DNA from: Mycolicibacterium insubricum
GTDB lineage: Bacteria; Actinomycetota; Actinomycetes; Mycobacteriales; Mycobacteriaceae
Reading direction: 5' to 3'
Assembly (NCBI RefSeq): GCF_010731615.1
Contig: NZ_AP022618.1
Coordinates: 248,001 to 312,000 of the forward strand
DNA: 64,000 nt
In this document: piece by piece, positions 9,248 to 17,629 of the stretch
Layout: each line of letters begins with the position of its first letter
How positions within the stretch are numbered: position 1 is the stretch's first letter
Made by a program: the position numbers and the translations under genes
Notes under the pieces: model-generated
What the model was told of the DNA's origin: nothing
The model's database searches: none
What the model saw: the letters and a program-made list of their open reading frames with translations, nothing else

Positions 9248-10147
9248 TCAGTCCGACGAGTCGTTCAGCGTGCGGTCGAGAAAATCTGCGACTGCCGAAG
9301 TGAAGGCGTCGTTGTCGTCGCCCGCAACCATGTGGCCCGTGCCCGAAACGTCGACAGCCTCGGCGTGCGGTACGACTTCGAGGAACTCCTCGACCGACTG
9401 CTGCGACGTCACGTCGGAGTGAACGCCGCGAATGAGAAGCGTTGGTGCTCGCACGCGGCGGGCCCCTTCGATGAGAAGGTCGCTTATGGCGCCGAATTCT
9501 TTGGCACCAGTTGCTGGGTCGCCCTGCAGGAACTCGAAGTTGGAAGCTATGAACGCCGGATCCCATCGCCAGATCCACCGACCGTCGTCGCGCTGCTGCA
9601 AGACCTTTCGGAGACCGTCCAAGTTCTTGGGCCGAGCGCGATGCCGGTTGTACTGGGCAATGACGTCCGCGGCCGCGTCGAGCGTATCGAATCCGTCGGG
9701 ATGGGCGCCCATGAAAGACACGACGCGGCGTGCTCCGTGAAACTCCATTCGCGGAGTTATGTCGACCAGTACGACGGCTCCCCACAGATCGGCAGGCGCC
9801 ACCAAATGCGTTCCCAACACCGTCATGCCGCCCAAGGATGCGCCAACGACAGCTGGCGGGCGGCCATCGCTGGCATATCGGCGAATCGACAGCAGGTCGG
9901 ATGCAAGTCGGTCGAGATCGTATCGACCATCGGGGTCCCACTCGCTGTCGCCGTGACCGCGGGCGTCGTAAGCGACGACGGTATACCCGCGCGCGTGTAA
10001 GCGGCGCGCGGTAGTCGCCCAGGCATGGCGGTTCTGTCCACCGCCGTGCAGCAGTATGACGACCGCGCGGGCGGATTCGTGTCGGTAGACATCGGCTGCA
10101 AGGGCGGTTCCGTCTTCGTTGCGGACGCGCTCGAACGTTGAGGTCAT
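9248..10147 (-). CDS. alpha/beta-hydrolase
   Basis: 299-residue alpha/beta-hydrolase fold protein, complete in length. The oxyanion segment HGGGQNRHAW is near residue 34, the nucleophile elbow GASLGG near 102-107, an aspartate candidate lies after LLIRGVHSDV, and the catalytic histidine is in GTGHMV near 272. It probably hydrolyses an ester, thioester or ring C-C bond of the compound degraded by the neighbouring cluster. It has no signal peptide and is cytoplasmic. It is followed upstream, on the same strand, by a hotdog thioesterase and a TetR gene. The substrate is unknown. Confidence 0.87.
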   Translation of the reverse strand: MTSTFERVRNEDGTALAADVYRHESARAVVILLHGGGQNRHAWATTARRLHARGYTVVAYDARGHGDSEWDPDGRYDLDRLASDLLSIRRYASDGRPPAVVGASLGGMTVLGTHLVAPADLWGAVVLVDITPRMEFHGARRVVSFMGAHPDGFDTLDAAADVIAQYNRHRARPKNLDGLRKVLQQRDDGRWIWRWDPAFIASNFEFLQGDPATGAKEFGAISDLLIEGARRVRAPTLLIRGVHSDVTSQQSVEEFLEVVPHAEAVDVSGTGHMVAGDDNDAFTSAVADFLDRTLNDSSD

Positions 10148-10199
10148 TTGCTGTGTCCTCGATGGTCGCCTTGGGCAGCGTTCTCGTTCCGCGACCGGA

Positions 10200-10634
10200 T
10201 CACGAGGCGCTCTGGGCGACGACGGTCACTGTTCCCTGTGCGGCGCATACCGGGCGTCCCGTATTGGTGATGTCGATCCTGGCGACGCCGCTACGCTTCC
10301 CCAGCGCGATGATGTCGGCGACCGCAACGCAGACTCCACTGGACACCGGACGTAGGAGGTTCAGTTTGAATTCGGTTGTGGCCACCCATGACCCAGGTGG
10401 GATCACCGGATAGAACACCACGCCCAAGCAGTGGTCGACCATCGCTGACAGGCATCCGCCATGCAGAGTGCCGAAAGGAGTCAACAAATCGGCTCGGGCG
10501 TCCATTTCCACTACCAGTCTCCCGGCGGAGAACTCGATGTGGCGGAAGTCCAAGTACTTGGCGAGCCCTCCCGAGGTTCCCCCCGCGTGCTGGAGCTCCT
10601 CGGCTATTTGCTTGTTGAACTGGGGGAAGTCCAT
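10200..10634 (-). CDS. PaaI-family hotdog thioesterase
   Basis: 144-residue single hotdog domain. The signature LTPFGTLHGGCLSAMVDHCLG places the conserved HGG and Asp of PaaI/YdiI-type acyl-CoA thioesterases near residues 58-70. These enzymes release CoA from small or aromatic acyl-CoAs. The gene sits between the alpha/beta-hydrolase and the TetR gene on the same strand, suggesting one transcript. It may clear dead-end CoA esters formed by the thiolase-like/dehydrogenase cluster that diverges from the TetR gene. Confidence 0.85.
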   Translation of the reverse strand: MDFPQFNKQIAEELQHAGGTSGGLAKYLDFRHIEFSAGRLVVEMDARADLLTPFGTLHGGCLSAMVDHCLGVVFYPVIPPGSWVATTEFKLNLLRPVSSGVCVAVADIIALGKRSGVARIDITNTGRPVCAAQGTVTVVAQSAS

Positions 10635-10682
10635 GGTCAGCGCCTCGTTTCGTTCAGCGATACCGATGCCATCGCTGAGACA

Positions 10683-11330
10683 CTACTCCGCAGTTGTCGC
10701 AGCAATGCAACTGTGAGTGTCGGCCAGTAGCGCGGGAAGCAGGAATCGGCGCAAGAAAGCATCGATTCCTTCGGGGCTGCGGTGCCGGGGGCCGCGAACC
10801 GCGAGCAAGCTGAGGATGATGCGCAAAATCCATTCGGCGGCGTCATCGACCGAAACGCCGGCTTCGAGTTGATGCCAGTGTGCGGCGAACACGGGTCGCA
10901 GAAACTCGGCGACGAGTTCGAACAGCGCCACCGACGTTCCCTCGGCCAGTCCCACGCCGGCGAGTTCATCGTCGCTGGCGAAGAGCATGCCGATTATCGG
11001 TTCGCGGCGTGCCGCGCGCACCGTGACTGCAACGAAGTCCAATATGGCAGAGCCCAAGTCGGTGTGCGCCAAGATCCGTCCGCTGGTGCGGTGCAGGTAG
11101 CGTTCCGCTGCGCGGACGATGACACCGGATACGACGGATTCGCGACTAGCGAAGTAGCGATAGACCGTGGCGCGCGATACGCCCGCATGCCTGGCGATAT
11201 CCTCCATCGTGGTGCCCGACAGCCCCTTGCCTTGCAGGCACGTTTCGGCGGCGTCGAGTAGGCGATCGCGCGCCATATCGCGGTTTCGCCCAGGAGTCGC
11301 GTCGCCCCGCCGCAACGATCTCTTCGTCAC
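10683..11330 (-). CDS. TetR-family transcriptional regulator
   Basis: 215-residue TetR regulator. The N-terminal DNA-binding domain covers about residues 15-65 and ends in GVSRATVYRYFASRESV, the classic TetR recognition helix. The C-terminal ligand domain is unassigned. It is transcribed divergently from the thiolase-like gene at 11457, across about 125 bp that hold repeated TGTCGCA half-sites, so it probably represses both directions in response to a CoA ester or related metabolite. That control is inferred from layout. Confidence 0.88.
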   Translation of the reverse strand: MTKRSLRRGDATPGRNRDMARDRLLDAAETCLQGKGLSGTTMEDIARHAGVSRATVYRYFASRESVVSGVIVRAAERYLHRTSGRILAHTDLGSAILDFVAVTVRAARREPIIGMLFASDDELAGVGLAEGTSVALFELVAEFLRPVFAAHWHQLEAGVSVDDAAEWILRIILSLLAVRGPRHRSPEGIDAFLRRFLLPALLADTHSCIAATTAE

Positions 11331-11380
11331 GGGTACGAGTATGCCCTGTCAAGGGACTCGCTCTGTCGAACACCCGCGGT

Positions 11381-11423
11381 TGTCGCATGGAAACGGATGT
11401 GACAATATCGCAGTCGTGTCGCA
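11381..11423. promoter_or_regulatory. candidate operator between divergent TetR and thiolase-like genes
   Basis: Half-site TGTCGCA occurs at 11381-11387 and 11417-11423, and an inverted near-copy TGTGACA at 11398-11404. The first pair makes an imperfect palindrome of TetR-operator size (24 bp) midway between the two divergent genes. Binding by the adjacent TetR protein is an inference. Confidence 0.4.
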
Positions 11424-11456
11424 TAGAAGACCTCGACGATGAGCGTGATCTGACCG

Positions 11457-12950
11457 TTGGCCATCCCACCACGCACTCCGGTTGTCGTCGGCGTCGGTGA
11501 ACTGACACATCGCGGTGAAGGCACCGTCGATCCCATCGATTTGGCCGCCGAGGCCGCGCGTCGAGCGCTGCATGATGCTTCGGCCGCGATCGGGCATCGC
11601 ATCGATACCGTGGCGACGCCCGGAATCTTGATGATCCCACGCGACAACCCCGCGTCGAGGATTGCCGAAGCGACTGGGCTGACGCCGGATCATCGCATCA
11701 GTTGTCCGGTCGGCGGCAACACCCCCCAGTATCTGGTCGAGGTCCTCGGCCGCCGCATTTGGCGCGGCGTCAGCGACGCGGCTCTGATCGTCGGAGCGGA
11801 AAGCGGCGCGTCAGCACGCAAAGTCGCATCCGGTAGCGCACTTTTGGAGCCCAAACCCATCGCAGCACAGGACGAGTCACTCGGTGACACCCGCCCGGGA
11901 CTGAGCGAAGCCGAGGTGGGCGCCGGGTTACATTGGCCGCACGAGGTGTACCCGATCTTCGAATCCGCGATCGCGGCCCGATCAGGCCGCACATTCGACG
12001 AACAGCGCCGCTGGCTGGGTGACTTGATGGCTCCGTTCACGGTTGAGGCGTCCCGACATCTCGAGCAGGCCTGGTTTCCGCGTGCCCGTAGCGCAGACGA
12101 GCTCAGCACGGTCTCCCCGGCTAACCGGATGGTGTGCGAGCCGTATCCGAAGCTGCTCAACAGCATCATCGCCGTGGATATGGCTGCCGCTTTCGTGATC
12201 ATGGCCGCCGAAGTCGCCGAGGAACTCGGAGTGCCCAGTGATCGTTGGGTCTTCCCGTGGTCGTCGGCCACATGCAACGACGTGTATTTCCCGGTTCAGC
12301 GGCCTGATCTGGGTCGTTCCGCCGGAATAAGGGCCGCCGGCAAGGCGGTATTGGCGGCCAGTGGACTTCACATCGACGACATTAGATGGTTTGATTTCTA
12401 CTCTTGCTTTCCTTCCGCGGTCGAGGCGGCGATCGACGCCTTGGATCTCGACCCGGCGGATGACCGCGGGTTCACGGTGACCGGCGGACTGCCCTACCAC
12501 GGAGGGCCGGGTAACAACTATGTCAGCCATTCGATCGTCGAGATGGTGCGACGCTGCAGGAGCGACCCGGACGCCGTCGGGCTCGTGTCCGGACTGGGCT
12601 GGTACATCACAAAGCACTCGCTGGGTCTGTGGTCGGCGACTCCACCGCCAACGGGATGGCAGACTCCGGACATGGCCGATGCGCAGTCTGCGATCGACGG
12701 CACCTCCCTCCCGGTCGCTTCTCCCGCCGACGCATCCGGAGAGGCGACCATAGATGGATACACCGTCGTGCACGACCGTGACCAAGGCCCCTCCTGGGTG
12801 CCGATTTTCGCGCGCATGACCGACGGCCGCCGCGTCGCGGCGCGCAGTGACGATGCCGAGGTGGCGGTGGCAATGTCACGAGACATGTGCGTCGGACACC
12901 AAGTCGCCGTGCGGCAGGCGGACGGACACGTCGAATTCGAACTGTCGTGA
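11457..12950 (+). CDS. thiolase-like protein type 1 (SCP2-thiolase-like)
   Basis: 497-residue thiolase-fold protein with an extra C-terminal domain, the layout of the mycobacterial SCP2-thiolase-like type 1 (TLP1) group. It starts PRTPVVVGVGELTHRG. The position of the usual nucleophilic cysteine motif reads CPVGGNTPQ, so the standard thiolase CxS signature is not present and the chemistry may differ from acetyl transfer. An in-frame TGA sits two codons before the TTG at 11457, so TTG is the only start that keeps the conserved N-terminus. The stop overlaps the start of the next gene (GTGA). It probably acts with the dehydrogenase in side-chain or ring degradation. Confidence 0.8.
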   Translation: MAIPPRTPVVVGVGELTHRGEGTVDPIDLAAEAARRALHDASAAIGHRIDTVATPGILMIPRDNPASRIAEATGLTPDHRISCPVGGNTPQYLVEVLGRRIWRGVSDAALIVGAESGASARKVASGSALLEPKPIAAQDESLGDTRPGLSEAEVGAGLHWPHEVYPIFESAIAARSGRTFDEQRRWLGDLMAPFTVEASRHLEQAWFPRARSADELSTVSPANRMVCEPYPKLLNSIIAVDMAAAFVIMAAEVAEELGVPSDRWVFPWSSATCNDVYFPVQRPDLGRSAGIRAAGKAVLAASGLHIDDIRWFDFYSCFPSAVEAAIDALDLDPADDRGFTVTGGLPYHGGPGNNYVSHSIVEMVRRCRSDPDAVGLVSGLGWYITKHSLGLWSATPPPTGWQTPDMADAQSAIDGTSLPVASPADASGEATIDGYTVVHDRDQGPSWVPIFARMTDGRRVAARSDDAEVAVAMSRDMCVGHQVAVRQADGHVEFELS

Positions 12951-14044
12951 ACGCCGACGCGCTCGTGCTGACCAAGCCGCGCACCCTTGAACGGCGGCAT
13001 CTTCCGGTGCCGCGCATCGACGACGAGTCCGGTCTCCTGCGGATCGAGGCGTGCGGGCTCTGCGGAACCGACCACGAGCAGTTCAGCGGACACCTGCCGA
13101 CGGGGTTCGCCTTCATCCCCGGACACGAGATCATCGGCGTCATCGAGGGAATCGGTGACGCCGCGCGCGAGCGTTGGGGCGTCTCGGTGGGTCAGCGAGT
13201 CGCCGTCGAGGTGTTCCGATCGTGTCGGGAGTGCGACTCGTGCGGCCGCGGCGAGTATCGCAGGTGCTCGAGCAACGGCCTCGCCACCATGTTCGGCTTC
13301 GTCGACGTGAACATCCCGCCCGGCCTGTGGGGAGGCTATGCAACCCACCTGCATCTGCCGTTCGATTCCATGCCGTTGCCGGTCCCGGACGGACTCGACC
13401 CGATCGTCGCGACGTTGTTCAATCCGCTTGGGGCAGGGATCAAATGGGCTGCCATGTTGCCCGAGACAAGCCCGGGCGACGTCGTCGCGGTCCTCGGACC
13501 AGGGATCCGCGGGATTTGTGCTGCCGTAGCCGCCAAGGAGGCCGGAGCGGCATTCGTCGCGATGACCGGGGTCGGCCCTCGCGACCGAACTCGGCTAGCC
13601 GCAGCCCACCAGTTCGGCGTGGACCTGACCATCGACGTCACCGAAGACGACCCGGCGCAGGCCCTGCAAATGGCGACCGGCCGGCTCGCAGATGTCGTCG
13701 TCGACGTCACCGCGAAGGCGCCAGCCGCATTCGCGGACGCCGTCGCACTCGCGCAGCCCGGCGGACGCGTGGTGGTCGCGGGCACACGCGGCGGCGGCGG
13801 AGCGCCGGGCTTCGAGCCAGACCTGCTCGTATTCAAGGAACTACGCATCTTCGGTTCGTTGGGGGTCGACTACCCCGCCTACCAGAGCGCCATCGAGCTG
13901 CTGGTCTCTAGGCGTTGGCCCTTCGAAGAATTGCACCGCGAGATCACCGGTTTCGCCGGCCTGCCCGGGCTGCTCGACCTTCTGGCCGGCAACGAGCCGG
14001 ACCGGGTCCCCGCTCTGCACAACGTCTTTGTGCCGATCGCCTGA
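12947..14044 (+). CDS. zinc-dependent alcohol dehydrogenase (MDR family)
   Basis: 365-residue medium-chain dehydrogenase. The catalytic-zinc motif CGLCGTDHEQF is near residue 33, with GHE following at about 60. The structural-zinc cysteines occur in CRECDSCGRGEYRRC near 88-102. The Rossmann segment VVAVLGPGIRGICA is atypical (GPGxxG) but usable. The frame is open upstream to 12887, but the GTG at 12947 overlaps the preceding stop by 4 bp (GTGA) and gives the standard N-terminus. It is coupled to the thiolase-like gene and is probably cytoplasmic and NAD(P)-dependent. The substrate alcohol is unknown. Confidence 0.87.
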   Translation: MNADALVLTKPRTLERRHLPVPRIDDESGLLRIEACGLCGTDHEQFSGHLPTGFAFIPGHEIIGVIEGIGDAARERWGVSVGQRVAVEVFRSCRECDSCGRGEYRRCSSNGLATMFGFVDVNIPPGLWGGYATHLHLPFDSMPLPVPDGLDPIVATLFNPLGAGIKWAAMLPETSPGDVVAVLGPGIRGICAAVAAKEAGAAFVAMTGVGPRDRTRLAAAHQFGVDLTIDVTEDDPAQALQMATGRLADVVVDVTAKAPAAFADAVALAQPGGRVVVAGTRGGGGAPGFEPDLLVFKELRIFGSLGVDYPAYQSAIELLVSRRWPFEELHREITGFAGLPGLLDLLAGNEPDRVPALHNVFVPIA

Positions 14045-14079
14045 CAGCGCCAACTAGCGCCCAACCGGAAGGATCCACC

Positions 14080-14655
14080 GTGAGCAGCCAAAGCCGGGTT
14101 GACATGCTTGCCCTGACAGATGCCCGCGAGCGCGCCGCTCAATGCGGGATTCCGGACGCCATGGCTGAACTGTCTGTTTTCAGGATCGCGCTTCATCAGC
14201 CCCCTGTAGCCGTCGCATTGCATGGAATGCTGGAGGCGTTGCTGTGGAAAGGCGCGCTGGATGCGCGGCTACGGGAGCTGATCATCATGCGAATCGGCTG
14301 GGTCACTGATTCGGTCTATGAGTGGACGCAACACTGGAGGGTTGCCCGCTTGCTCGATGTGCCCGAACGCGACCTGCTCGGGGTGCGCGACTGGCAGAAC
14401 GCCGGCCACTTCGGCGAAGCCGAGCGGGCGGTACTGGCGGCGACAGACGAGACGTTGCGTGACGGCACCATCTCGGATGAAACCTGGGCTGAGTGTCAGC
14501 GCGCGTTGCACGGGGACCCGGCCGTCCTCGTCGAACTCGTCGCCGCGATCGGGAATTGGAGATTGTTCTCAGCGCTGCTGCGGTCCTTGCACGTGCCGCT
14601 AGAAGACGGCCTCGAAGGATGGCCCCCTGACGGAGTTCGACCCTCCGTTGACTGA
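14080..14655 (+). CDS. carboxymuconolactone decarboxylase family protein
   Basis: 191-residue member of the CMD/AhpD-like family. It contains the family core RELIIMRIGWVTDSVYEWTQH, with the usual Glu-His arrangement but no CxxC, so it is nearer to CMD-type lyases than to AhpD reductases. The GTG start at 14080 has a GGAAGGA ribosome-binding site. It lies 35 bp behind the dehydrogenase and completes a three-gene operon. An IS3-type element begins 4 bp after its stop codon, so the reading frame is intact but anything transcribed downstream is cut off. Its exact reaction is unknown. Confidence 0.83.
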   Translation: MSSQSRVDMLALTDARERAAQCGIPDAMAELSVFRIALHQPPVAVALHGMLEALLWKGALDARLRELIIMRIGWVTDSVYEWTQHWRVARLLDVPERDLLGVRDWQNAGHFGEAERAVLAATDETLRDGTISDETWAECQRALHGDPAVLVELVAAIGNWRLFSALLRSLHVPLEDGLEGWPPDGVRPSVD

Positions 14656-14726
14656 AGGGGGGACTGCCCCCAGTTTGGTTGACTCCTGACCTGTGAGGAT
14701 TCGTCCTTGCTGGAAGGATCAACCTC

Positions 14727-15023
14727 GTGCCGACACCGTTTCCTGCCGAGTTCCGTGCCGACGTCATCGCGGTGGCCCGCAAGGGCGAGGCGCCGCTGCG
14801 CCAGATCGCGAAGGACTTCGGCATATCGGAGGCTTGCCTGCACCGCTGGCTCAAGATCGCTGATCGTGAGGATGGCCGCGGTAAGCCCGCCTCAGCGGCC
14901 GATGCTGAGGACATGGCCGCGCAGCTGCGCGAAGCACACAAGCGGATCAAACTCCTCGAGCAAGAGGCCGAGGTGATGCGCCGCGCGGTCGGCTATCTGT
15001 CCCGGGACGCCAACCCAAAATGA
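14727..15023 (+). CDS. IS3-family transposase OrfA (helix-turn-helix)
   Basis: 98-residue OrfA starting at GTG 14727. It contains a helix-turn-helix (residues about 18-45, with LRQIAKDFGISEACLHRWLK) that recognises the element ends, then a leucine-zipper-like coiled coil near LREAHKRIKLLEQEAEVM for multimerisation. Its stop TGA overlaps the ATG of orfB. The last codons read C CCA AAA before the stop, a classical X XXY YYZ slippery heptamer (15014-15020), so a fused OrfAB transposase is expected by -1 frameshifting. Confidence 0.92.
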   Translation: MPTPFPAEFRADVIAVARKGEAPLRQIAKDFGISEACLHRWLKIADREDGRGKPASAADAEDMAAQLREAHKRIKLLEQEAEVMRRAVGYLSRDANPK

Positions 15024-15886
15024 TGTACCCGCTGGTCCTTGACCTTGCCGCTGACGGCGTGCCCGTCACGGTGACCTGCCGGGTCCTGGGATTCTCCACC
15101 CAGGCGTTCTACAAGTGGCGCAAAGCACCGCTGTCACAGCGGGATTGGGACGACGCGCACCTGATCAACGCGGCTCGCGAGATCCACGCTGATGATCCCG
15201 CTTTCGGGTACCGGTTCATCGCTGATGAGTTGCCTGGGCGCGGGATCACCGCCAGCGAGAACCGTGTCGCACGGCTGTGTTCCCAGGAACGGATCTGGTC
15301 GATCTTCGCCAAGAAGCGAGGGCTGAACCGCCGATCCGGGCCGCCCGTGCATGACGACCTCGTGCAACGTCAGTTCAGCGCCCACGCTCCCAACCAGGTC
15401 TGGCTGGCCGACATCACCGAGCACCGCACCGATGAAGGCAAGCTCTACCTCTGCGCCATCAAAGACGTCTACTCCAACCGGATTGTCGGCTACTCGATCG
15501 ACTCCCGAATGAAGTCGTCGTTGGCCGTGGCGGCGCTGGACCACGCTGTGGCGCTGCGCTCACCGGTTGCGGCGATTGTCCACTCCGACAGGGGTAGCCA
15601 GTTTCGATCGCGAAAGTTCGTCCACGCGCTGTCACACAACGGATTACACGGATCGATGGGCCGTGTCGGTGCCTGCGGAGACAACGCAGCCATGGAGTCG
15701 TTCTTCGCCCTGTTGCAACGCAACGTCCTGGACCGACGACGCTGGACAACCCGCGCCGAACTCCGGATGGCGATCGTCATCTGGATCGAGCGGACCTACC
15801 ACCGCCGCCGGCGCCAACGCGCCCTCGGCAGGCTCACCCCGATAGAGTTCGAACTGCTCCACACACCAGTCGCAACCGCGGCCTGA
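15020..15886 (+). CDS. IS3-family transposase OrfB (DDE integrase core)
   Basis: 288-residue integrase-core protein in the -1 frame relative to orfA. DDE residues are visible in VWLADITEH (first Asp), HSDRGSQF (second Asp) and NAAMESFF (Glu, 35-residue-type spacing), followed by the usual YNxxR-like end TYHRRRRQRALGRLTPIEFE. Length and motif order are intact, so the element may be active. Expression is expected mostly as the OrfAB fusion through the slippery site; reinitiation at the ATGA overlap is an alternative. Confidence 0.93.
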   Translation: MMYPLVLDLAADGVPVTVTCRVLGFSTQAFYKWRKAPLSQRDWDDAHLINAAREIHADDPAFGYRFIADELPGRGITASENRVARLCSQERIWSIFAKKRGLNRRSGPPVHDDLVQRQFSAHAPNQVWLADITEHRTDEGKLYLCAIKDVYSNRIVGYSIDSRMKSSLAVAALDHAVALRSPVAAIVHSDRGSQFRSRKFVHALSHNGLHGSMGRVGACGDNAAMESFFALLQRNVLDRRRWTTRAELRMAIVIWIERTYHRRRRQRALGRLTPIEFELLHTPVATAA

Positions 15887-15956
15887 AATTCACACCCCGC
15901 GAGTCAACTGAACTCGGGGCAGTCCCGGGTGATCGGCTCGCCATGTCGACTCCGTG

Positions 15957-16505
15957 CTATGACTCTGCCCCTAGCACCTGTTGGTCGGGATCTGACGATG
16001 TCGAACGGTCGGGCGGTTGCATCTGCAGACGGCGATTCCACCACCGAGGATTGCGCCGGGCCTGAAGACTGAGCCGACGGAATTCCATCCGCTGCAGTCG
16101 AAGGAGAACTGGAACACCCAGCAGCGGGACGATCGCACCACGGACCGCACCTCGGCGACCATTCTCCAGCAATCCGGCTACAGCACTGAGCCCCGAAATG
16201 TAAAGAATACCGTTGTAAGGCACCAGGATTGGGCCGCATAGTCCTTCGCACTCGGACAGGCTTGGCACACCAAATCTCCAGCGCTTCGGCCAGTGTATGA
16301 AGTGAGCCAACACGGTCGTCAGGAACAGGCCGTTCACAACACCGAGGACAGCCTCGTGACGCTTATCGGCACGTTCCGCCATGCGAAGTACTACTGCGGT
16401 GCTCATGCCCCAACCCGTCGCTGCCGGCACCGGACCAATCACCGACGCGAACGGCATCGCAACTCCGGACAGCAATTCGTAGAAGACATGCGCGCTCGCT
16501 GACAC
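15957..16505 (-). CDS. conserved membrane protein, function unknown
   Basis: About 182 residues from the GTG at 16505; the frame is open up to 16622 but those extra residues look non-coding. Four hydrophobic stretches are visible (around SGVAMPFASVIGPVP, GVVNGLFLTTVLAHF, YNGILYISGLSAVAGLL and GAIVPLLGVPVLL), so it is an integral membrane protein. I recognise the pattern from unnamed mycobacterial proteins that often sit beside TetR/oxygenase genes, but know no function. The IS3-type element ends only 30 bp after its stop codon, without truncating it. Confidence 0.65.
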   Translation of the reverse strand: MSASAHVFYELLSGVAMPFASVIGPVPAATGWGMSTAVVLRMAERADKRHEAVLGVVNGLFLTTVLAHFIHWPKRWRFGVPSLSECEGLCGPILVPYNGILYISGLSAVAGLLENGRRGAVRGAIVPLLGVPVLLRLQRMEFRRLSLQARRNPRWWNRRLQMQPPDRSTSSDPDQQVLGAES

Positions 16506-16684
16506 GGCGCCAACTTGTGTGCAGATTTGCCGGGACGTCTTCGGACGCTGACGGGACGGCGGTAATGGCCCTTCCGCCCGCATCAGCGGAATGCCTGAAC
16601 GCGCGATGCGGCCACGGCGCAACGCACTTCTTCGTGAAGAGGTCGTTCCATATGGCGGCTTTCACCACAAAAGTACTTGTCGAC

Positions 16685-17554
16685 CTACACGTTACTCCGT
16701 AGCTGTTGGCCGCCATCGGCGTCGAAGAGTTCCTTGGTCCAACGTTCGAGGATTTCTGCGCTATCCCAGTCGTCGGGATGGAACCCGGCGTGGGTGTAGG
16801 AACGGAAGCGCTCAATCGCTGCTCGGCTGAACAGCGGGTTATGACGGAAGGCTCGAAGGCTGCGCAGCAACCGCACCGGGTTGTAGGCGGCACGATCGCC
16901 GGCCAGAGAGCGGGTGGTCTGGATGACCAACTCGGTGAACAATAGGAGACTGGCGATCCGCATTCCCCAGACCCTGGTGCGTTCGCTTCCACCGACCGTC
17001 TCGTAGACATCGAAAGCGACGGCCTTGTGCTCGCATTCCTCCAGTGCGTGCCAAAGCAGAATCGGCCGCACCTCGGTGTAGCCGATCAGTTCTTGAGCTT
17101 CGTCGCTGGTGAGAATGATCTCGGCGAATGTCGCCGTGTAGTGCTCGAGGGCTGCCGTCACAGCCAGGCGCATCTTGGGAGAAAAACGCTTCTCGAGTCG
17201 GCCAACCAACTTCTTGATATGCCGATCGATCCCCTCGGTGGGATAGCCCATCGCTTGAAGGCGATCGTTGAGCAGCCGATGCTGGTGCCGGTGGGTGGCC
17301 TCTTGAGCGATGAATCCCTTGACCGCCTCCTTCAGGTCAGCGTCGCTGATGTGGTCCCGGTACTCGCGGACTGACCGGATGAAGAAGTCTTCGCCTTCGG
17401 GGAACGTGGCCGACAAGGTGGACACAAAGTGGCTCATCACCAAGTCGCCATCGACGAAGTGCTGCCGACTGGTCTCAGCAGGCATGTCGAATCGGACACG
17501 GCGGGGCTTCGGGACGACCCGCGTGGTGGGCCGTGTGGACGAATCGTCGCTCAT
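16685..17554 (-). CDS. metal-dependent hydrolase family protein (PF10118-like)
   Basis: 289-residue protein of the COG3687/PF10118 group. Helical segments carry FIAQEATHRHQH (around residue 87) and ALEECEHKAVAFDVY (around 172), giving the repeated Glu/His pairs expected of a ferritin-like di-metal centre. The family is annotated as hydrolase, but the real activity is not established. The gene is divergent from a TetR regulator at 17630, with a TCTGACT/AGTCAGA inverted repeat in the gap, so it is probably the TetR target. The tail ends at 16685, about 180 bp from the next gene. Confidence 0.8.
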   Translation of the reverse strand: MSDDSSTRPTTRVVPKPRRVRFDMPAETSRQHFVDGDLVMSHFVSTLSATFPEGEDFFIRSVREYRDHISDADLKEAVKGFIAQEATHRHQHRLLNDRLQAMGYPTEGIDRHIKKLVGRLEKRFSPKMRLAVTAALEHYTATFAEIILTSDEAQELIGYTEVRPILLWHALEECEHKAVAFDVYETVGGSERTRVWGMRIASLLLFTELVIQTTRSLAGDRAAYNPVRLLRSLRAFRHNPLFSRAAIERFRSYTHAGFHPDDWDSAEILERWTKELFDADGGQQLRSNV

Positions 17555-17585
17555 GTTGTTCTCCTGTTGTCATGGGCACTGATGA

Positions 17586-17607
17586 TCTGACTTTACGCCT
17601 AGTCAGA
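17586..17607. promoter_or_regulatory. TetR-type operator between divergent genes
   Basis: TCTGACT (17586-17592) and AGTCAGA (17601-17607) form a perfect 7-bp inverted repeat with an 8-bp spacer in the 75-bp gap between the PF10118-type gene and the TetR gene. Its size and position fit autoregulation by the TetR protein. Confidence 0.55.
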
Positions 17608-17629
17608 ATTAGATGGCAAGCTATGCGTT

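Larger units (their letters stand above)
14660..15926 (+). mobile_element. IS3-family insertion sequence, complete
   Basis: The element is bounded by 26-bp terminal inverted repeats at 14660-14685 and 15901-15926 (23 of 26 positions match; they begin GGGACTGCCCC). A GGG triplet lies outside each end (14657-14659 and 15927-15929), consistent with a 3-bp target duplication, although the G-run leaves the exact edge uncertain. It holds orfA and orfB in the relation typical of IS3 elements. It is 1267 bp long and looks intact. It lies between two convergent genes, with its ends 4 bp and 30 bp from their stop codons. Confidence 0.9.

Noticed and set aside
9005..10000. 331-codon plus-strand frame
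   Set aside because: Mostly antisense to the alpha/beta-hydrolase, which has full catalytic motifs.
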